Under the pieces are notes generated by a model, which ran no database searches, had not been told where the DNA came from, and saw only the letters and a list, made by a program, of their open reading frames with translations. A stretch of 43,749 bases of DNA from Prevotella sp. (GTDB lineage Bacteria; Bacteroidota; Bacteroidia; Bacteroidales; Bacteroidaceae), in NCBI GenBank assembly GCA_024695705.1, contig JAILHP010000190.1, positions 1 to 43,749 of the forward strand, given 5' to 3'. Of this stretch, positions 7,144-15,175 are shown one piece after another; positions within the stretch are counted from its first letter, which is position 1, and each line of letters opens with the position of its first letter. The position numbers and the translations under genes were made by a program.

Positions 7144-7767
7144 TTATTCTTTATGAGGTAATTCCTCCCCTCCATTCAGGGAGGGGTTGGGGGAGGGTCT
7201 TTTCCCAAGTTTATTATACTGATTCATGGTGATGTCGATGCCGGCCAGGACGAAGCTACGGATGATTTCCACGCCCAGATCGATGGCAGGCTGCATCTGC
7301 TGGAGCTGCTCTTCGGTAAAACGCCCCAACACATAGTCAATCTGCATGCCCTGCGGGAAGTCATTGCCGATGCCCATGCGCAGACGGGCATACTGCTGAC
7401 CGATGAGCTGCTGGATGTGGCCCAAGCCGTTGTGACCGCCATTGCTGCCACTGGCCTTCAGGCGGAACTGACCAAGCGGCAGAGCGACATCATCGCTGAC
7501 GACCAACAGACGCTGCTGGTCAATGTTCTCCTTGTTGAGCCAGTAGCGCACGGCATTGCCGCTGAGGTTCATGTAGGTGGAGGGCTTGAGCAGGAATATC
7601 TTACGGCCCTTCAGCGACGTCTCGGCCACAAAGCCATAACGCTTATCGGCAAAAACAATATTGGACGCCTTCGCGAAAGCGTCCAATACGATGAATCCTG
7701 CATTGTGGCGAGTCATGTCGTACTCTGCGCCGACATTGCCCAAACCGACAATTAAGTACTTATCCAT
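7144..7767 (-). CDS. pth: Peptidyl-tRNA hydrolase
   Basis: 207 aa. Pth cleaves the ester bond of peptidyl-tRNAs released from stalled ribosomes. The bacterial signature is complete: [21 protein letters not shown] with N11 and the catalytic H21, [10 protein letters not shown] with N67, SDD (D93) and [10 protein letters not shown] with N113. The core ends near residue 185; the last 20 or so residues ([19 protein letters not shown]) are encoded by a GC-rich palindromic element that extends the reading frame, so the tail is probably a later addition. The gap to rplY upstream is 23 bp and the gap to the S4 gene downstream is 10 bp. Confidence 0.96.
   Translation of the reverse strand: MDKYLIVGLGNVGAEYDMTRHNAGFIVLDAFAKASNIVFADKRYGFVAETSLKGRKIFLLKPSTYMNLSGNAVRYWLNKENIDQQRLLVVSDDVALPLGQFRLKASGSNGGHNGLGHIQQLIGQQYARLRMGIGNDFPQGMQIDYVLGRFTEEQLQQMQPAIDLGVEIIRSFVLAGIDITMNQYNKLGKRPSPNPSLNGGEELPHKE
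7163..7199. repeat. GC-rich palindromic element at the 3' end of pth
   Basis: CCCCTCC pairs with GGAGGGG around TTCAG-type centre bases, with a GGGGGAGG shoulder on one side. It is in the opposite orientation to the elements in the S4 and antiporter genes and supplies the C-terminal tail of Pth. Confidence 0.82.
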
Positions 7768-7790
7768 CCTAAGAAATTAGGGAATATGGA

Positions 7791-8393
7791 TTACTCAGCA
7801 GACTCCTCAGCAGATGCAGCAGAACGTGATGCACGTGTAGCCTTAACCGAGCATACAACCACCTCAGGTGAAGTAGCGATGTCAAGACCTTCGAACTGCA
7901 GCTGGCCTACCTTGATGCTCTTGCCGAGCTGGAGGTCGGTAACGTCAATCTCGAGCGTCTCGGGAATGTTCTTATAAGGAGCTGTGACGTTAATCTTGCG
8001 GATAGACAGGTTGATACGACCACCGTCACGAACACCCTGTGCCAGACCGTTGAGCTTCACGGGAATACCCACGGTGATGGGCTTCGTCTCGTTTACCTCG
8101 TAGAAGTCAGCGTGCAGCAGCGCATCAGTTGTGGGATGGAACTGCAACTCCTTGACAACGGCTACGTGGAGCGTACCGTCAATTGTGATGTTCAGGACAT
8201 AGACGTGGGGAGTATAGACAGCCTTGCGGAGCTCAGCCATAGGAATGGCAAATGCCAAAGCCTCGGGCAGACCGTTCTCGCCTCTCTTCTCACCATACAG
8301 ATTACAGGGAATCAGACCCTCCTTGCGAAGCAGCTTGCTGGCCTTCTTACCAGTGTCGGTGCGCTTCTGACCGTTCAATGCGATTTCTCTCAT
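7791..8393 (-). CDS. rplY: Large ribosomal subunit protein bL25 (CTC form)
   Basis: 200 aa, the long form of bL25, which binds 5S rRNA. The N-terminal domain contains RTDTGKKASKLLRKEGLIPCNLYG; the C-terminal TL5/CTC-type beta domain contains VNETKPITVGIPVKLNGLAQGVRDGG and NIPETLEIDVTDLQLGKSIKVGQL. It ends in an Ala/Ser/Glu-rich tail. It is the first gene of the proposed rplY-pth-S4-antiporter operon, with a consensus -7 promoter at 8470-8477 and a leader of about 70 nt. Confidence 0.95.
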   Translation of the reverse strand: MREIALNGQKRTDTGKKASKLLRKEGLIPCNLYGEKRGENGLPEALAFAIPMAELRKAVYTPHVYVLNITIDGTLHVAVVKELQFHPTTDALLHADFYEVNETKPITVGIPVKLNGLAQGVRDGGRINLSIRKINVTAPYKNIPETLEIDVTDLQLGKSIKVGQLQFEGLDIATSPEVVVCSVKATRASRSAASAEESAE

Positions 8394-8469
8394 TTTGTGT
8401 TACTCTAAATTAAGTTGTTAATACTACTTTTGCTTAATTCACCATCACACGGTGCCTAAAAAGCGACTG

Positions 8470-8477
8470 CAAAGGTA
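8470..8477 (-). promoter_or_regulatory. -7 promoter element for rplY operon
   Basis: Minus-strand TACCTTTG, an exact match to TAnnTTTG, 77 bp ahead of the rplY start codon. Confidence 0.75.
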
Positions 8478-8482
8478 ATAAT

Positions 8483-8517
8483 AATTTACGAATTACAATT
8501 TATGATTTACGATTTTT
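8483..8517. repeat. AT-rich 7-nt-period tract in the rplY-nusB divergent region
   Basis: Five heptamers (AATTTAC, GAATTAC, AATTTAT, GATTTAC, GATTTTT) lie between the two divergent promoters. Confidence 0.7.
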
Positions 8518-8538
8518 TTAAAAAAAATGCCATTTTTC

Positions 8539-8569
8539 TTGCACAATCGGGGAATTATTTGTATTTTTG
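8539..8569 (+). promoter_or_regulatory. Promoter for the nusB operon
   Basis: TTG at 8539-8541, 20 nt of spacer, then TATTTTTG at 8562-8569, fitting the Bacteroidetes -33/-7 pattern. The nusB ATG follows 37 bp downstream. Confidence 0.7.
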
Positions 8570-8606
8570 CGGTTGATAAGAGTATCAATCAGCTATTATA
8601 TAGGAT

Positions 8607-9554
8607 ATGATTAACCGCGAAATTATTAGAATTAAGATAGTCCAGTTAACCTACGCGTACTATCAAAACGGAAGCAAGAACATGGATTCGGCTGAAAAAG
8701 AACTTTTCTTCAGCCTTTCTAAAGCTTATGACCTCTACAACTACCTCCTGGCCTTAATCGTTGCTGTCACTAAGGAAGCACGCAAACACCTTGAAGTAGC
8801 CCAGTCAAAAGCAAAACGCGAAGGCACACCAGAGCCTTCAGGGAAGTTTGCCTACAACCGTTTCGCCCTGCAACTGGAGGAAAACAGGATGCTCAACGAC
8901 TTCCTGGAGATTCAGAAGAAGAGCTGGGACAACGACATTGAGGCCGTACAAACCCTCTACAACCAGATTGTCAGCAGCACCATCTATCAGGAATACATGG
9001 ACAATGAAGAAGATTCGTATGCTGCCGACCGGGAGCTTTGGCGGAAGATCTATCGCACGTTCATCCAGGACAACAATGAACTGGACAGCGTGCTAGAGGA
9101 ACAGAGCCTCTACTGGAACGACGACAAGGAGATTGTTGACACCTTTGTGTTGAAGACCATCAAGCGCTTTGAGGAAAACAACAAGGCCAGCCAAGAACTG
9201 CTGCCCGAATACGACAGCGAGGAAGACAAGGACTTTGCCCGCAAGCTGTTCCGCTCAACCATCCTGAATGCCAACGAGTATCAGGGATTCATGAGCGAAG
9301 CATCACACAACTGGGACTTCTCACGCCTGGCCTATATGGATGTGGTTATCATGCAGATAGCCATCGCCGAGATGATGACTTTCCCCAGCATTCCCATCAG
9401 CGTGACCATCAACGAGTTTGTTGACATTGCCAAGCTCTATTCCACTCCTAAGAGTGGAGGCTACATCAACGGCATGCTTGATGCCATTGCCCGTCACCTC
9501 ATCAACACGCACCGGCTGATGAAGCGGATGGAAGAGCCAAGAAGAAAATATTAA
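8607..9554 (+). CDS. nusB: Transcription antitermination protein NusB (long Bacteroidetes form)
   Basis: 315 aa, about twice the length of the E. coli protein, as is usual in Bacteroidetes. NusB with S10 (NusE) binds boxA of rRNA leaders. The classical NusB core is in the C-terminal third: ILNANEYQGFMSEASHNWDFSRLAYMDVVIMQIAIAEM, then PISVTINEFVDIAKLYSTPKSGGYINGMLDAIARHL. The N-terminal part carries an extra helical region. It is first in a plus-strand operon with yajC, ybbR-like, coaE and a DUF5606 gene. Confidence 0.93.
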   Translation: MINREIIRIKIVQLTYAYYQNGSKNMDSAEKELFFSLSKAYDLYNYLLALIVAVTKEARKHLEVAQSKAKREGTPEPSGKFAYNRFALQLEENRMLNDFLEIQKKSWDNDIEAVQTLYNQIVSSTIYQEYMDNEEDSYAADRELWRKIYRTFIQDNNELDSVLEEQSLYWNDDKEIVDTFVLKTIKRFEENNKASQELLPEYDSEEDKDFARKLFRSTILNANEYQGFMSEASHNWDFSRLAYMDVVIMQIAIAEMMTFPSIPISVTINEFVDIAKLYSTPKSGGYINGMLDAIARHLINTHRLMKRMEEPRRKY

Positions 9555-9555
9555 A

Positions 9556-9590
9556 GATGAAAAATGAAAGATTAAACATTAAACTTTATA
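9556..9590. repeat. 7-nt-period tract between nusB and yajC
   Basis: GATGAAA, AATGAAA, GATTAAA, CATTAAA, CTTTATA follow the nusB stop codon and end 3 bp before the yajC ATG. Confidence 0.8.
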
Positions 9591-9593
9591 ATT

Positions 9594-9878
9594 ATGAACC
9601 CGAATACACAAATGCTAATCATGATGGTGGCAATCTTTGCCATCTTCTATTTCTTTATGATCCGTCCGCAACAGAAGAAGCAGAAGGAAATTCGCAATTT
9701 CCAGAACTCGCTGACTGAGGGCACCAACGTTTTCACCAGCGGAGGCATCTATGGAACGGTCAAGAAGATTGACCTGGCCAACAACATTGTGGAGGTAGAA
9801 GTAGCCAAGGGCACCATCATCCGCGTCAACAGGAACTACGTGTTCAAGGATGATGCCAGCACGCCGACAGCGAAGTAA
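9594..9878 (+). CDS. yajC: Sec translocon accessory subunit YajC
   Basis: 94 aa with one N-terminal transmembrane helix (residues 7-24) followed by the YajC signature MIRPQQKKQKE and a small beta domain (LTEGTNVFTSGGIYGTVKKI). YajC associates with SecDF in the inner membrane. It is the second gene of the nusB operon. Its TAA stop codon (9876-9878) lies inside a 7-nt repeat tract. Confidence 0.94.
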   Translation: MNPNTQMLIMMVAIFAIFYFFMIRPQQKKQKEIRNFQNSLTEGTNVFTSGGIYGTVKKIDLANNIVEVEVAKGTIIRVNRNYVFKDDASTPTAK

Positions 9879-9914
9879 GAAGTAAGAGGTTAGAAGTTAG
9901 AAGTTAGGAGTTAA
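9872..9914. repeat. 7-nt-period tract spanning yajC stop to ybbR-like start
   Basis: Six heptamers of the form GAAGTAA/GAAGTTA/GGAGTTA. The tract includes the yajC stop codon and ends just before the GTG start of the next gene, where AGGAG of the last units is placed as a Shine-Dalgarno sequence. Confidence 0.85.
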
Positions 9915-10898
9915 GTGAATAGCATCACGAGTGTTTTCCGTATAGTCAGGGACTTCTTGTTCAGTAACATCAACAAGCAGTTCCTGACGTTCTTGTTCTT
10001 TCTCTCGCTCTCAGGCATCTTCTGGATGATGCTGACACTGGTAGAGACCTATGAGAAAGAGCTGAAGATACCCGTGCAGATATCACAGATTCCCAACAAC
10101 GTCGTGCTCACCTCCGACGATGTCGATACGGTACGTATCACCGTTCGCGATAGGGGATGGATGATCCTGTCCTACCTCTATGGAAACCAGTTGAAACGGG
10201 TCTATGCAAACTTCAAGAACTACAACCGAGGAAACGGATACGGTGTGATTCCTGCCAATGAGCTAATGAAACTCATTCACGCCCAGAATCCAATCATGAC
10301 GTCGAAGATTACCAGTATCAAACCAGAGAAACTGGAATATTTCTATAATGACGGAGCCCACAAGCGCGTGCCGGTAAGATGGAGCGGACGGGTGATTCCC
10401 GAGCATCTCTATTTTATCTCACAAACACAATACTGGCCTGACAGCGTTGACGTCTATGCCTCACCCGGCAAGCTGGACAGCATTACCGTAGCCTATACCG
10501 AAACGCTGAACTACGCGAACTTCCGAGATACGCTTATCGTGGATTGCCAGATGGCTAAGGTGAAAGGTGTCAAGTGTGTTCCTGAGCACATCAAAGTGGG
10601 GTTCTACACCGACGTACTGACGGAAGAGAGCATTGACGATATTCCCATCATTGCGCTGAACATGCCTGAGGGCAAGGTGCTGCGCACTTTCCCTGCAAAG
10701 GTGAAGGTGAGTTTTGTGACGGGTGTCAGCCAGTTCCGCAACTTACGGCCAGAGCAGTTTGTGGTAACTGCCGACTACAAGGAGATTATTGCCAAGCCGT
10801 CAGACAAGTGCAACATCTACCTCAAGTCAGTACCTTCTGGCATCAGCCGTGCCACACTGGATCTGAAACAGGTGGATTATCTCATTGAGGAAGAATAA
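9915..10898 (+). CDS. YbbR-like domain membrane-anchored protein
   Basis: 327 aa. One transmembrane helix near residues 21-41 (FLTFLFFLSLSGIFWMML) is followed by an extracytoplasmic region with YbbR-like beta repeats (IPVQISQIPNNVVL, VDVYASPGKLDSI, VKVSFVTGVSQFRNLRPEQF). YbbR proteins are linked to c-di-AMP cyclase in other phyla, but no cyclase gene is seen here. It starts with GTG at 9915, supported by AGGAG 5-9 nt upstream. It overlaps coaE by 1 bp (TAATG), indicating translational coupling; nusB-yajC-ybbR-coaE is an order I associate with Bacteroidetes. Confidence 0.85.
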   Translation: MNSITSVFRIVRDFLFSNINKQFLTFLFFLSLSGIFWMMLTLVETYEKELKIPVQISQIPNNVVLTSDDVDTVRITVRDRGWMILSYLYGNQLKRVYANFKNYNRGNGYGVIPANELMKLIHAQNPIMTSKITSIKPEKLEYFYNDGAHKRVPVRWSGRVIPEHLYFISQTQYWPDSVDVYASPGKLDSITVAYTETLNYANFRDTLIVDCQMAKVKGVKCVPEHIKVGFYTDVLTEESIDDIPIIALNMPEGKVLRTFPAKVKVSFVTGVSQFRNLRPEQFVVTADYKEIIAKPSDKCNIYLKSVPSGISRATLDLKQVDYLIEEE

Positions 10899-11476
10899 TG
10901 AAGACGGGTATAACAGGGGGAATAGGCAGTGGCAAGAGCTATGTGTGCAAGTGGCTACAGGCTCGCGGGTTCGAAGTATATGACTGCGACGAAGCCGCCA
11001 AGCGTCTTATCCGCACCTCACCCGATATTCATCGTCAGCTGACTGCACTCATCGGCCCAGAAGCCTATCACTGCTCACCACTCACCACTCCTCCCTATAC
11101 CCTCAACAAGGCGGCAGTCGCCCAGTTCTTACTGCAGAGCGAGGAAAATGCCAAGTCCATTGACGCCATTGTGCACCCTGCCGTCTTCCAAGACTTCGAG
11201 GAGAGTGGCATGGAGTGGATGGAGAGTGCCATCCTCTTCGAGTCGGGCATCTACCGACTGGTAGATTGTGTCATCGTGGTGACTGCGCCCGAGGAAGTAA
11301 GGATTCAGCGGGTCATGCAGCGCGACGGCATCACGCGGGAGAAAGTACTGGAATGGATGCAGCGTCAGTGGCCTCAGGAAGAGGTGGTCGGGCATGCAGA
11401 CTTTGAAATCATTAATGACGGCATAGCAGACATCGACGAACAAATAGAGAACATTCTTTTAAAAATGTATCATTAA
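10898..11476 (+). CDS. coaE: Dephospho-CoA kinase
   Basis: 192 aa. CoaE phosphorylates dephospho-CoA in the last step of CoA synthesis. The P-loop GGIGSGKS is at residues 7-14, the catalytic aspartate region is YDCDEAAKRLI (D31), and HPAVFQDFEE, ESAILFESGI and QRVMQRDGIT match the LID and CoA-binding regions. Residues 56-66 (AYHCSPLTTPPY) are encoded by a 7-nt repeat tract placed before the conserved LNKAAVAQFLL helix, so a short insertion in a surface loop is likely. It is coupled to the ybbR-like gene by a TAATG overlap. Confidence 0.94.
   Translation: MKTGITGGIGSGKSYVCKWLQARGFEVYDCDEAAKRLIRTSPDIHRQLTALIGPEAYHCSPLTTPPYTLNKAAVAQFLLQSEENAKSIDAIVHPAVFQDFEESGMEWMESAILFESGIYRLVDCVIVVTAPEEVRIQRVMQRDGITREKVLEWMQRQWPQEEVVGHADFEIINDGIADIDEQIENILLKMYH
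11073..11093. repeat. 7-nt-period tract inside coaE
   Basis: GCTCACC, ACTCACC, ACTCCTC: three heptamers, 21 bp, so seven codons are added without a frame change. Confidence 0.75.
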
Positions 11477-11479
11477 ATC

Positions 11480-11508
11480 GTAAATAGTAAATTCGTAAAT
11501 AGTAAATC
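11480..11508. repeat. 7-nt-period tract between coaE and the DUF5606 gene
   Basis: GTAAATA, GTAAATT, one extra base, GTAAATA, GTAAATC; it fills most of the gap before the ATG at 11514. Confidence 0.75.
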
Positions 11509-11513
11509 ACATT

Positions 11514-11966
11514 ATGTCACAGATTACAATTTTAGCTATCTCGGGCAAGCCGGGACTCTACAAACTCATTTCACGTGCCAAGAACAGCCTGATTGTCGAG
11601 GCACTTGACGAAACCAAAAAGCGTTTCCCGACCTTCGGAACGGACCGTATCATATCATTAGGCGACATTGCCATGTTTACAGAGACCGAGGACATTGCCC
11701 TATACAAGGTGCTCAATGCCATCAAGGAACTGGAACAGGGAAAAACTGTGAGTATCGACTACAAGAAGGCCAGCGGTAAGGAACTGCAGGACTACTTCAC
11801 GAAGGTGCTGCCTGAATGGGACCGCGACCGCGTACACAACAGCGACATCAAGAAGCTGCTGCAGTGGTACAACATTCTCATAGCCGCAGGCGTCACGGAC
11901 TTTGATCAGTTGAAGCCTACGGAAGGCGACAACATTGACGACAGAGAAAAGAAAGAAGAAGAATAA
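11514..11966 (+). CDS. DUF5606 family protein
   Basis: 150 aa, cytoplasmic, no signal peptide. It begins ITILAISGKPGLYKLISRAKNSLIVEALD, an SH3-like beta start with a conserved GKPGLYKL motif typical of the Bacteroidetes family DUF5606, followed by a helical half (VLNAIKELEQ, LQDYFTKVLPEWDRDRVH, KKLLQWYNILIAAG). The molecular function is not known. Position at the end of the nusB-coaE operon is the only context. Its C terminus is acidic and lysine-rich. Confidence 0.75.
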   Translation: MSQITILAISGKPGLYKLISRAKNSLIVEALDETKKRFPTFGTDRIISLGDIAMFTETEDIALYKVLNAIKELEQGKTVSIDYKKASGKELQDYFTKVLPEWDRDRVHNSDIKKLLQWYNILIAAGVTDFDQLKPTEGDNIDDREKKEEE

Positions 11967-11967
11967 A

Positions 11968-12037
11968 AAAGGTAAAAAAGTAAAAAGGTAAAAGACCGAA
12001 GCACTCAGTTCTTTTACCTTTTTACTTTTTTACCTTT
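11968..12037. terminator. Perfect 28-bp inverted repeat, bidirectional terminator
   Basis: Left arm 11968-11995, right arm 12010-12037, loop 14 nt. The arms are built from AGGTAAAA-like octamers and are exactly complementary; the right arm ends in a T-rich run on each strand. It lies between the convergent DUF5606 and receptor genes and touches the stop codon of the latter. Confidence 0.93.
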
Positions 12038-15005
12038 ACATCGGTCGGAACATACCGCCACCGCCGAAGCCGCCTCCACGGCCACCGCCGAAGCCGCCTC
12101 CACGGCCACCGCCGAAGCCACCGCCAGGCATGCCGCCAGGACCTCCGAAGCCACCGCGTCCACGGTTACCCTGACGTCCACCAAAGATGTTCAGGCGATA
12201 GATGACGTGAAGCATGGCATACTGGTGAACGGAATTGTACTCCGTATCACTGCGCATCATTTCGTTGATGGTTCGGGTAAGGTTCGACTGACGGTTCAGC
12301 AAGTCGTAGAACTGCAGGCTGACGGTGAGTGCATTGCCCCGCAGGAAGCTCTGTGATATCTGAGCGTTCCATATCAGTTCATTGGTATTCATCGAAGCAT
12401 CACTGAAGCCACGACGGCTGTTCATGCTGATGTCTGATGCCAGACGAGTACCCCACGGCATTGTCACGTTGGCGCTGAGTCCGTAGGAGAAGGTCCACGT
12501 GTCAAGGTTGGCATTATCCTGTATGCTGTTACGAGAACGGTTATAATTGAACGAACCGTTTGGTTCAATCTCAAGCCACTGGTCGCGGTAGCTCAATCCG
12601 ATGCGCTCACTAAGGCCAAAGGTCTTGGTTGTGCTCTTCGTAACATCCGCACCACGGTTCAGGTTGGCATAACCAACAGAGTTATTATAGCTCAGGTTAG
12701 TGAACGTATTGACGTTGAAATAGCCCGTGGAGTCAATGGATGCGTTATAGACGAAGAAACCCTGTGCGCTCCAGTTGCCGTTGATATTCTCCGGACGCGA
12801 TATTTTTCCGCCCGTCTTGGGGTCATACGTCACCATATTGGCAATAGAATTGCTGGTCATGCGGAAATTGAGGTTGGCCATTACCGACTGCTGGTGACTG
12901 GTAAAGTAGTTGTTGTACATCAGTCGGAAGTTGTTGGTGAACGAGGGTTTCAGTCCCGGGTTACCTTTCGTGATGTTCATGGGGTCACTGTTGTCGGTAA
13001 TATCAAGCAGGTCGCTCATGGAGGGCTGACCGGTCTGTCCACGATAGTTGATGCGCAACTGGCTGACATCTGAAATCTTCCAGCGGAAGTCGGCCGTCGG
13101 CGTGATGTTAAAGACAGTACGGGTGGTATCAGTTGTTACACCCAGATAACGCTGTGAGAACTTCGATGACTGTGGAACCATCTGCACACCAATGTTGAAG
13201 TTATAGTCATTACGGACAATGCGCAACATCACCTCAGCCGTGTGGATGTAGTTCTTGTACTCGGAGAAACGGCTCAGCGGCACACTCAGATAGTCACTGA
13301 GCGGATTAGTGAGATGTGACAAGTAGGCGTCCCATCCGCGATAGCCAGCCGAGATATTCGTGAAGTCGTATTCATCGAGGTCGTAGGTTGAGCGGTCACT
13401 CTTCTGGTATCTGTACTGGAATTCATAGCTGAACTGCAGGTAGGTTCGGGGAAGAATGGGCTCACTGTAAGTCAGACGAATGTTGTAATTCCAGTTCTTG
13501 GTCGGTGTAAGGTTGTAGCGGTTGGTTTGTAGAATGGAGTCACCGCCGAGCATATTCTTAATCTGGTAGAGGTGCGACAGGTTCGACTGGAACTGATTTC
13601 CTTTGTTCTCACTATAATTACCTCCTAAAACGAGGGTGACGTTACGTCCCATGGAACTAAGGCGGCGGTTTAACTGCAACGTACCGCCAAGACTGGTAGA
13701 AGTAGTGTAATTAATGGAAGAGTTGATACGATTGTTGACCACTGAGGTATCGTTGACTGCAAGCATACGTGCCAGACTTTCAGCACTCAGGGGATCATCC
13801 ACATAAAGATAGGGATCTACGCTGAAAGAGGCCGAATTGCTGGTACTAGTCTGGTCGTTTCCGTTGTAGCTGAACGTCGGACGGAACATGATGTTGGTCA
13901 CCGAGTCTGCCTGCCATTCTATACGCATTTGTCCGTTCCAACGATTTCCTCGAGAGTAATTCTGACTCAGGCTGTTCGAGAAGGAACCGACAGTAGTATA
14001 GAAGTTTTGGGAAGACTGCCTTGTGGCTGCATCACCATCACTATGATTCCAGCGGATGCTGCCATCCCACTTGAAGTCCTTGTTGGGCTCATAGTTAATA
14101 TTGATACCAACCATTTTGTTGGCAGTCAGACCCTGTCGGCCCATACCGCCACGGAAGCCGCCACCACCGCCAGGGAAGCCCATATCGTTGGTGTTGTTGG
14201 CATTGAGCATGGCAATGGCGGTCATTTTGTCGTCGAACTTACCACCCATGATACGACTGGCATAGCGATGCTTCGTACCAGCAGCCAAGTCAGCGTTACC
14301 CATGAGTCCACGGTTCATGCCGGGCTTCACGCCAAAGTCGAGCACCGTTTCCTCGTTGCCATCCTCAATGCCGCTGATACGTGCAAGGTCACTCTTCTCG
14401 TCGTAAGCCTTGATTTGGTTGACAATGTCTGTAGGCAAGTTTTTCAGCGCCGTCTGTGTATCGCCGGTCATAAACTCCTTACCGTCAATCTTGATTTTCT
14501 TGACCTCCTTACCATTAATGGTAATCTTTCCCTGATCATCAATCTGAGCACCTGGCAGACGTCTGACAAGTTCCTCAATGGTAGAGCCTTCTGGCGTACG
14601 GAAAGCACTGGCATTATAAACGAAGGTGTCTGCACGCAGCGTCACCTTGGCAGCCTGAGCCGTTACCACCGTCTCTTCCAGGATGATGGCATCGGTCTTC
14701 ACGCCAACAGAACCCATAGCGACATCCTTGCCGCTCACTGAGACCCGTTTGGTATAGGGCTTGTAGCCTACACTGGTAATTTGGACGATGTAAGTGCCGT
14801 TCGACGGAGCCTCTAAGTTAAAATTACCGTCTTCATCAGACAGTACGCCTTTCACCATCGTCGAATCGGTCTTTAACAGTTTTACCGTTGCCATTGGTAC
14901 GGTTTCACCCGACTGGTTATCTACAACGGTACCTGTAACCTTGTGTTGTGCCTGGATAGTCAATGCCGTAATAACGGAAACTATCATCAATAGAATTCTT
15001 TTCAT
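12036..15005 (-). CDS. TonB-receptor-like outer-membrane beta-barrel protein with Gly/Arg-rich C-terminal tail
   Basis: 989 aa. A signal peptide (residues 1-19, ending IQAQ) is followed by a carboxypeptidase-regulatory-like domain (VTGTVVDNQSGETVPMATVKLL), a plug-like region (EETVVTAQAAKVTLRADTF to NGKEVKKIKIDGKEFM) and a large barrel of the OMP_b-brl_3 type rich in alternating aromatic strands. No N-terminal STN domain and no SusD partner is present, so the ligand is unknown. The last barrel strand reads MLHVIYRLNIFGG. About 45 residues of GGGFGGGRGG-type repeats follow, encoded by 24-bp tandem repeats; a tail beyond the final strand is unusual. The minus half of the promoter cassette at 15082 may drive it. 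Confidence 0.85.
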   Translation of the reverse strand: MKRILLMIVSVITALTIQAQHKVTGTVVDNQSGETVPMATVKLLKTDSTMVKGVLSDEDGNFNLEAPSNGTYIVQITSVGYKPYTKRVSVSGKDVAMGSVGVKTDAIILEETVVTAQAAKVTLRADTFVYNASAFRTPEGSTIEELVRRLPGAQIDDQGKITINGKEVKKIKIDGKEFMTGDTQTALKNLPTDIVNQIKAYDEKSDLARISGIEDGNEETVLDFGVKPGMNRGLMGNADLAAGTKHRYASRIMGGKFDDKMTAIAMLNANNTNDMGFPGGGGGFRGGMGRQGLTANKMVGININYEPNKDFKWDGSIRWNHSDGDAATRQSSQNFYTTVGSFSNSLSQNYSRGNRWNGQMRIEWQADSVTNIMFRPTFSYNGNDQTSTSNSASFSVDPYLYVDDPLSAESLARMLAVNDTSVVNNRINSSINYTTSTSLGGTLQLNRRLSSMGRNVTLVLGGNYSENKGNQFQSNLSHLYQIKNMLGGDSILQTNRYNLTPTKNWNYNIRLTYSEPILPRTYLQFSYEFQYRYQKSDRSTYDLDEYDFTNISAGYRGWDAYLSHLTNPLSDYLSVPLSRFSEYKNYIHTAEVMLRIVRNDYNFNIGVQMVPQSSKFSQRYLGVTTDTTRTVFNITPTADFRWKISDVSQLRINYRGQTGQPSMSDLLDITDNSDPMNITKGNPGLKPSFTNNFRLMYNNYFTSHQQSVMANLNFRMTSNSIANMVTYDPKTGGKISRPENINGNWSAQGFFVYNASIDSTGYFNVNTFTNLSYNNSVGYANLNRGADVTKSTTKTFGLSERIGLSYRDQWLEIEPNGSFNYNRSRNSIQDNANLDTWTFSYGLSANVTMPWGTRLASDISMNSRRGFSDASMNTNELIWNAQISQSFLRGNALTVSLQFYDLLNRQSNLTRTINEMMRSDTEYNSVHQYAMLHVIYRLNIFGGRQGNRGRGGFGGPGGMPGGGFGGGRGGGFGGGRGGGFGGGGMFRPM
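12061..12120. repeat. 24-bp tandem repeat encoding the Gly/Arg tail
   Basis: Two identical 24-bp units (12061-12084, 12085-12108) and half of a third. Each encodes eight residues of the GGGFGGGR type. Confidence 0.92.
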
Positions 15006-15081
15006 TACTTTTGAATTTTATGTCTTTTTGACGTACGGAAACTTTGAAGGTTTAAAGAAAAAGTGTAATTTTGATAAAAAA

Positions 15082-15155
15082 TCGAAGGTACTCTCGCTCG
15101 AGAAAACTCAAAATTCTTTTGGTTTTCTTCTCGCTTAATCGTACCTTTGCACCGA
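15082..15155. promoter_or_regulatory. Dispersed promoter cassette, copy 2 (aroB and divergent receptor)
   Basis: Same layout as the copy at 2581: GGTAC (15087), CTCGAG (15097-15102), TTTTGG over 15117-15122, then TACCTTTG (15142-15149). On the minus strand, TTTTG followed after 18 nt by TACCTTCG forms a near-consensus promoter facing the receptor gene, so this copy may fire in both directions. The aroB start codon is 27 bp past the -7 box. Confidence 0.85.
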
Positions 15156-15175
15156 AAAAACAATTGAAAATAAAA

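Noticed and set aside
13929-14741. 270-residue open frame on the plus strand inside the receptor gene
   Set aside because: It is antisense to a well-supported receptor coding sequence, lacks any recognisable domain and has no promoter; it reflects codon bias of the real gene.
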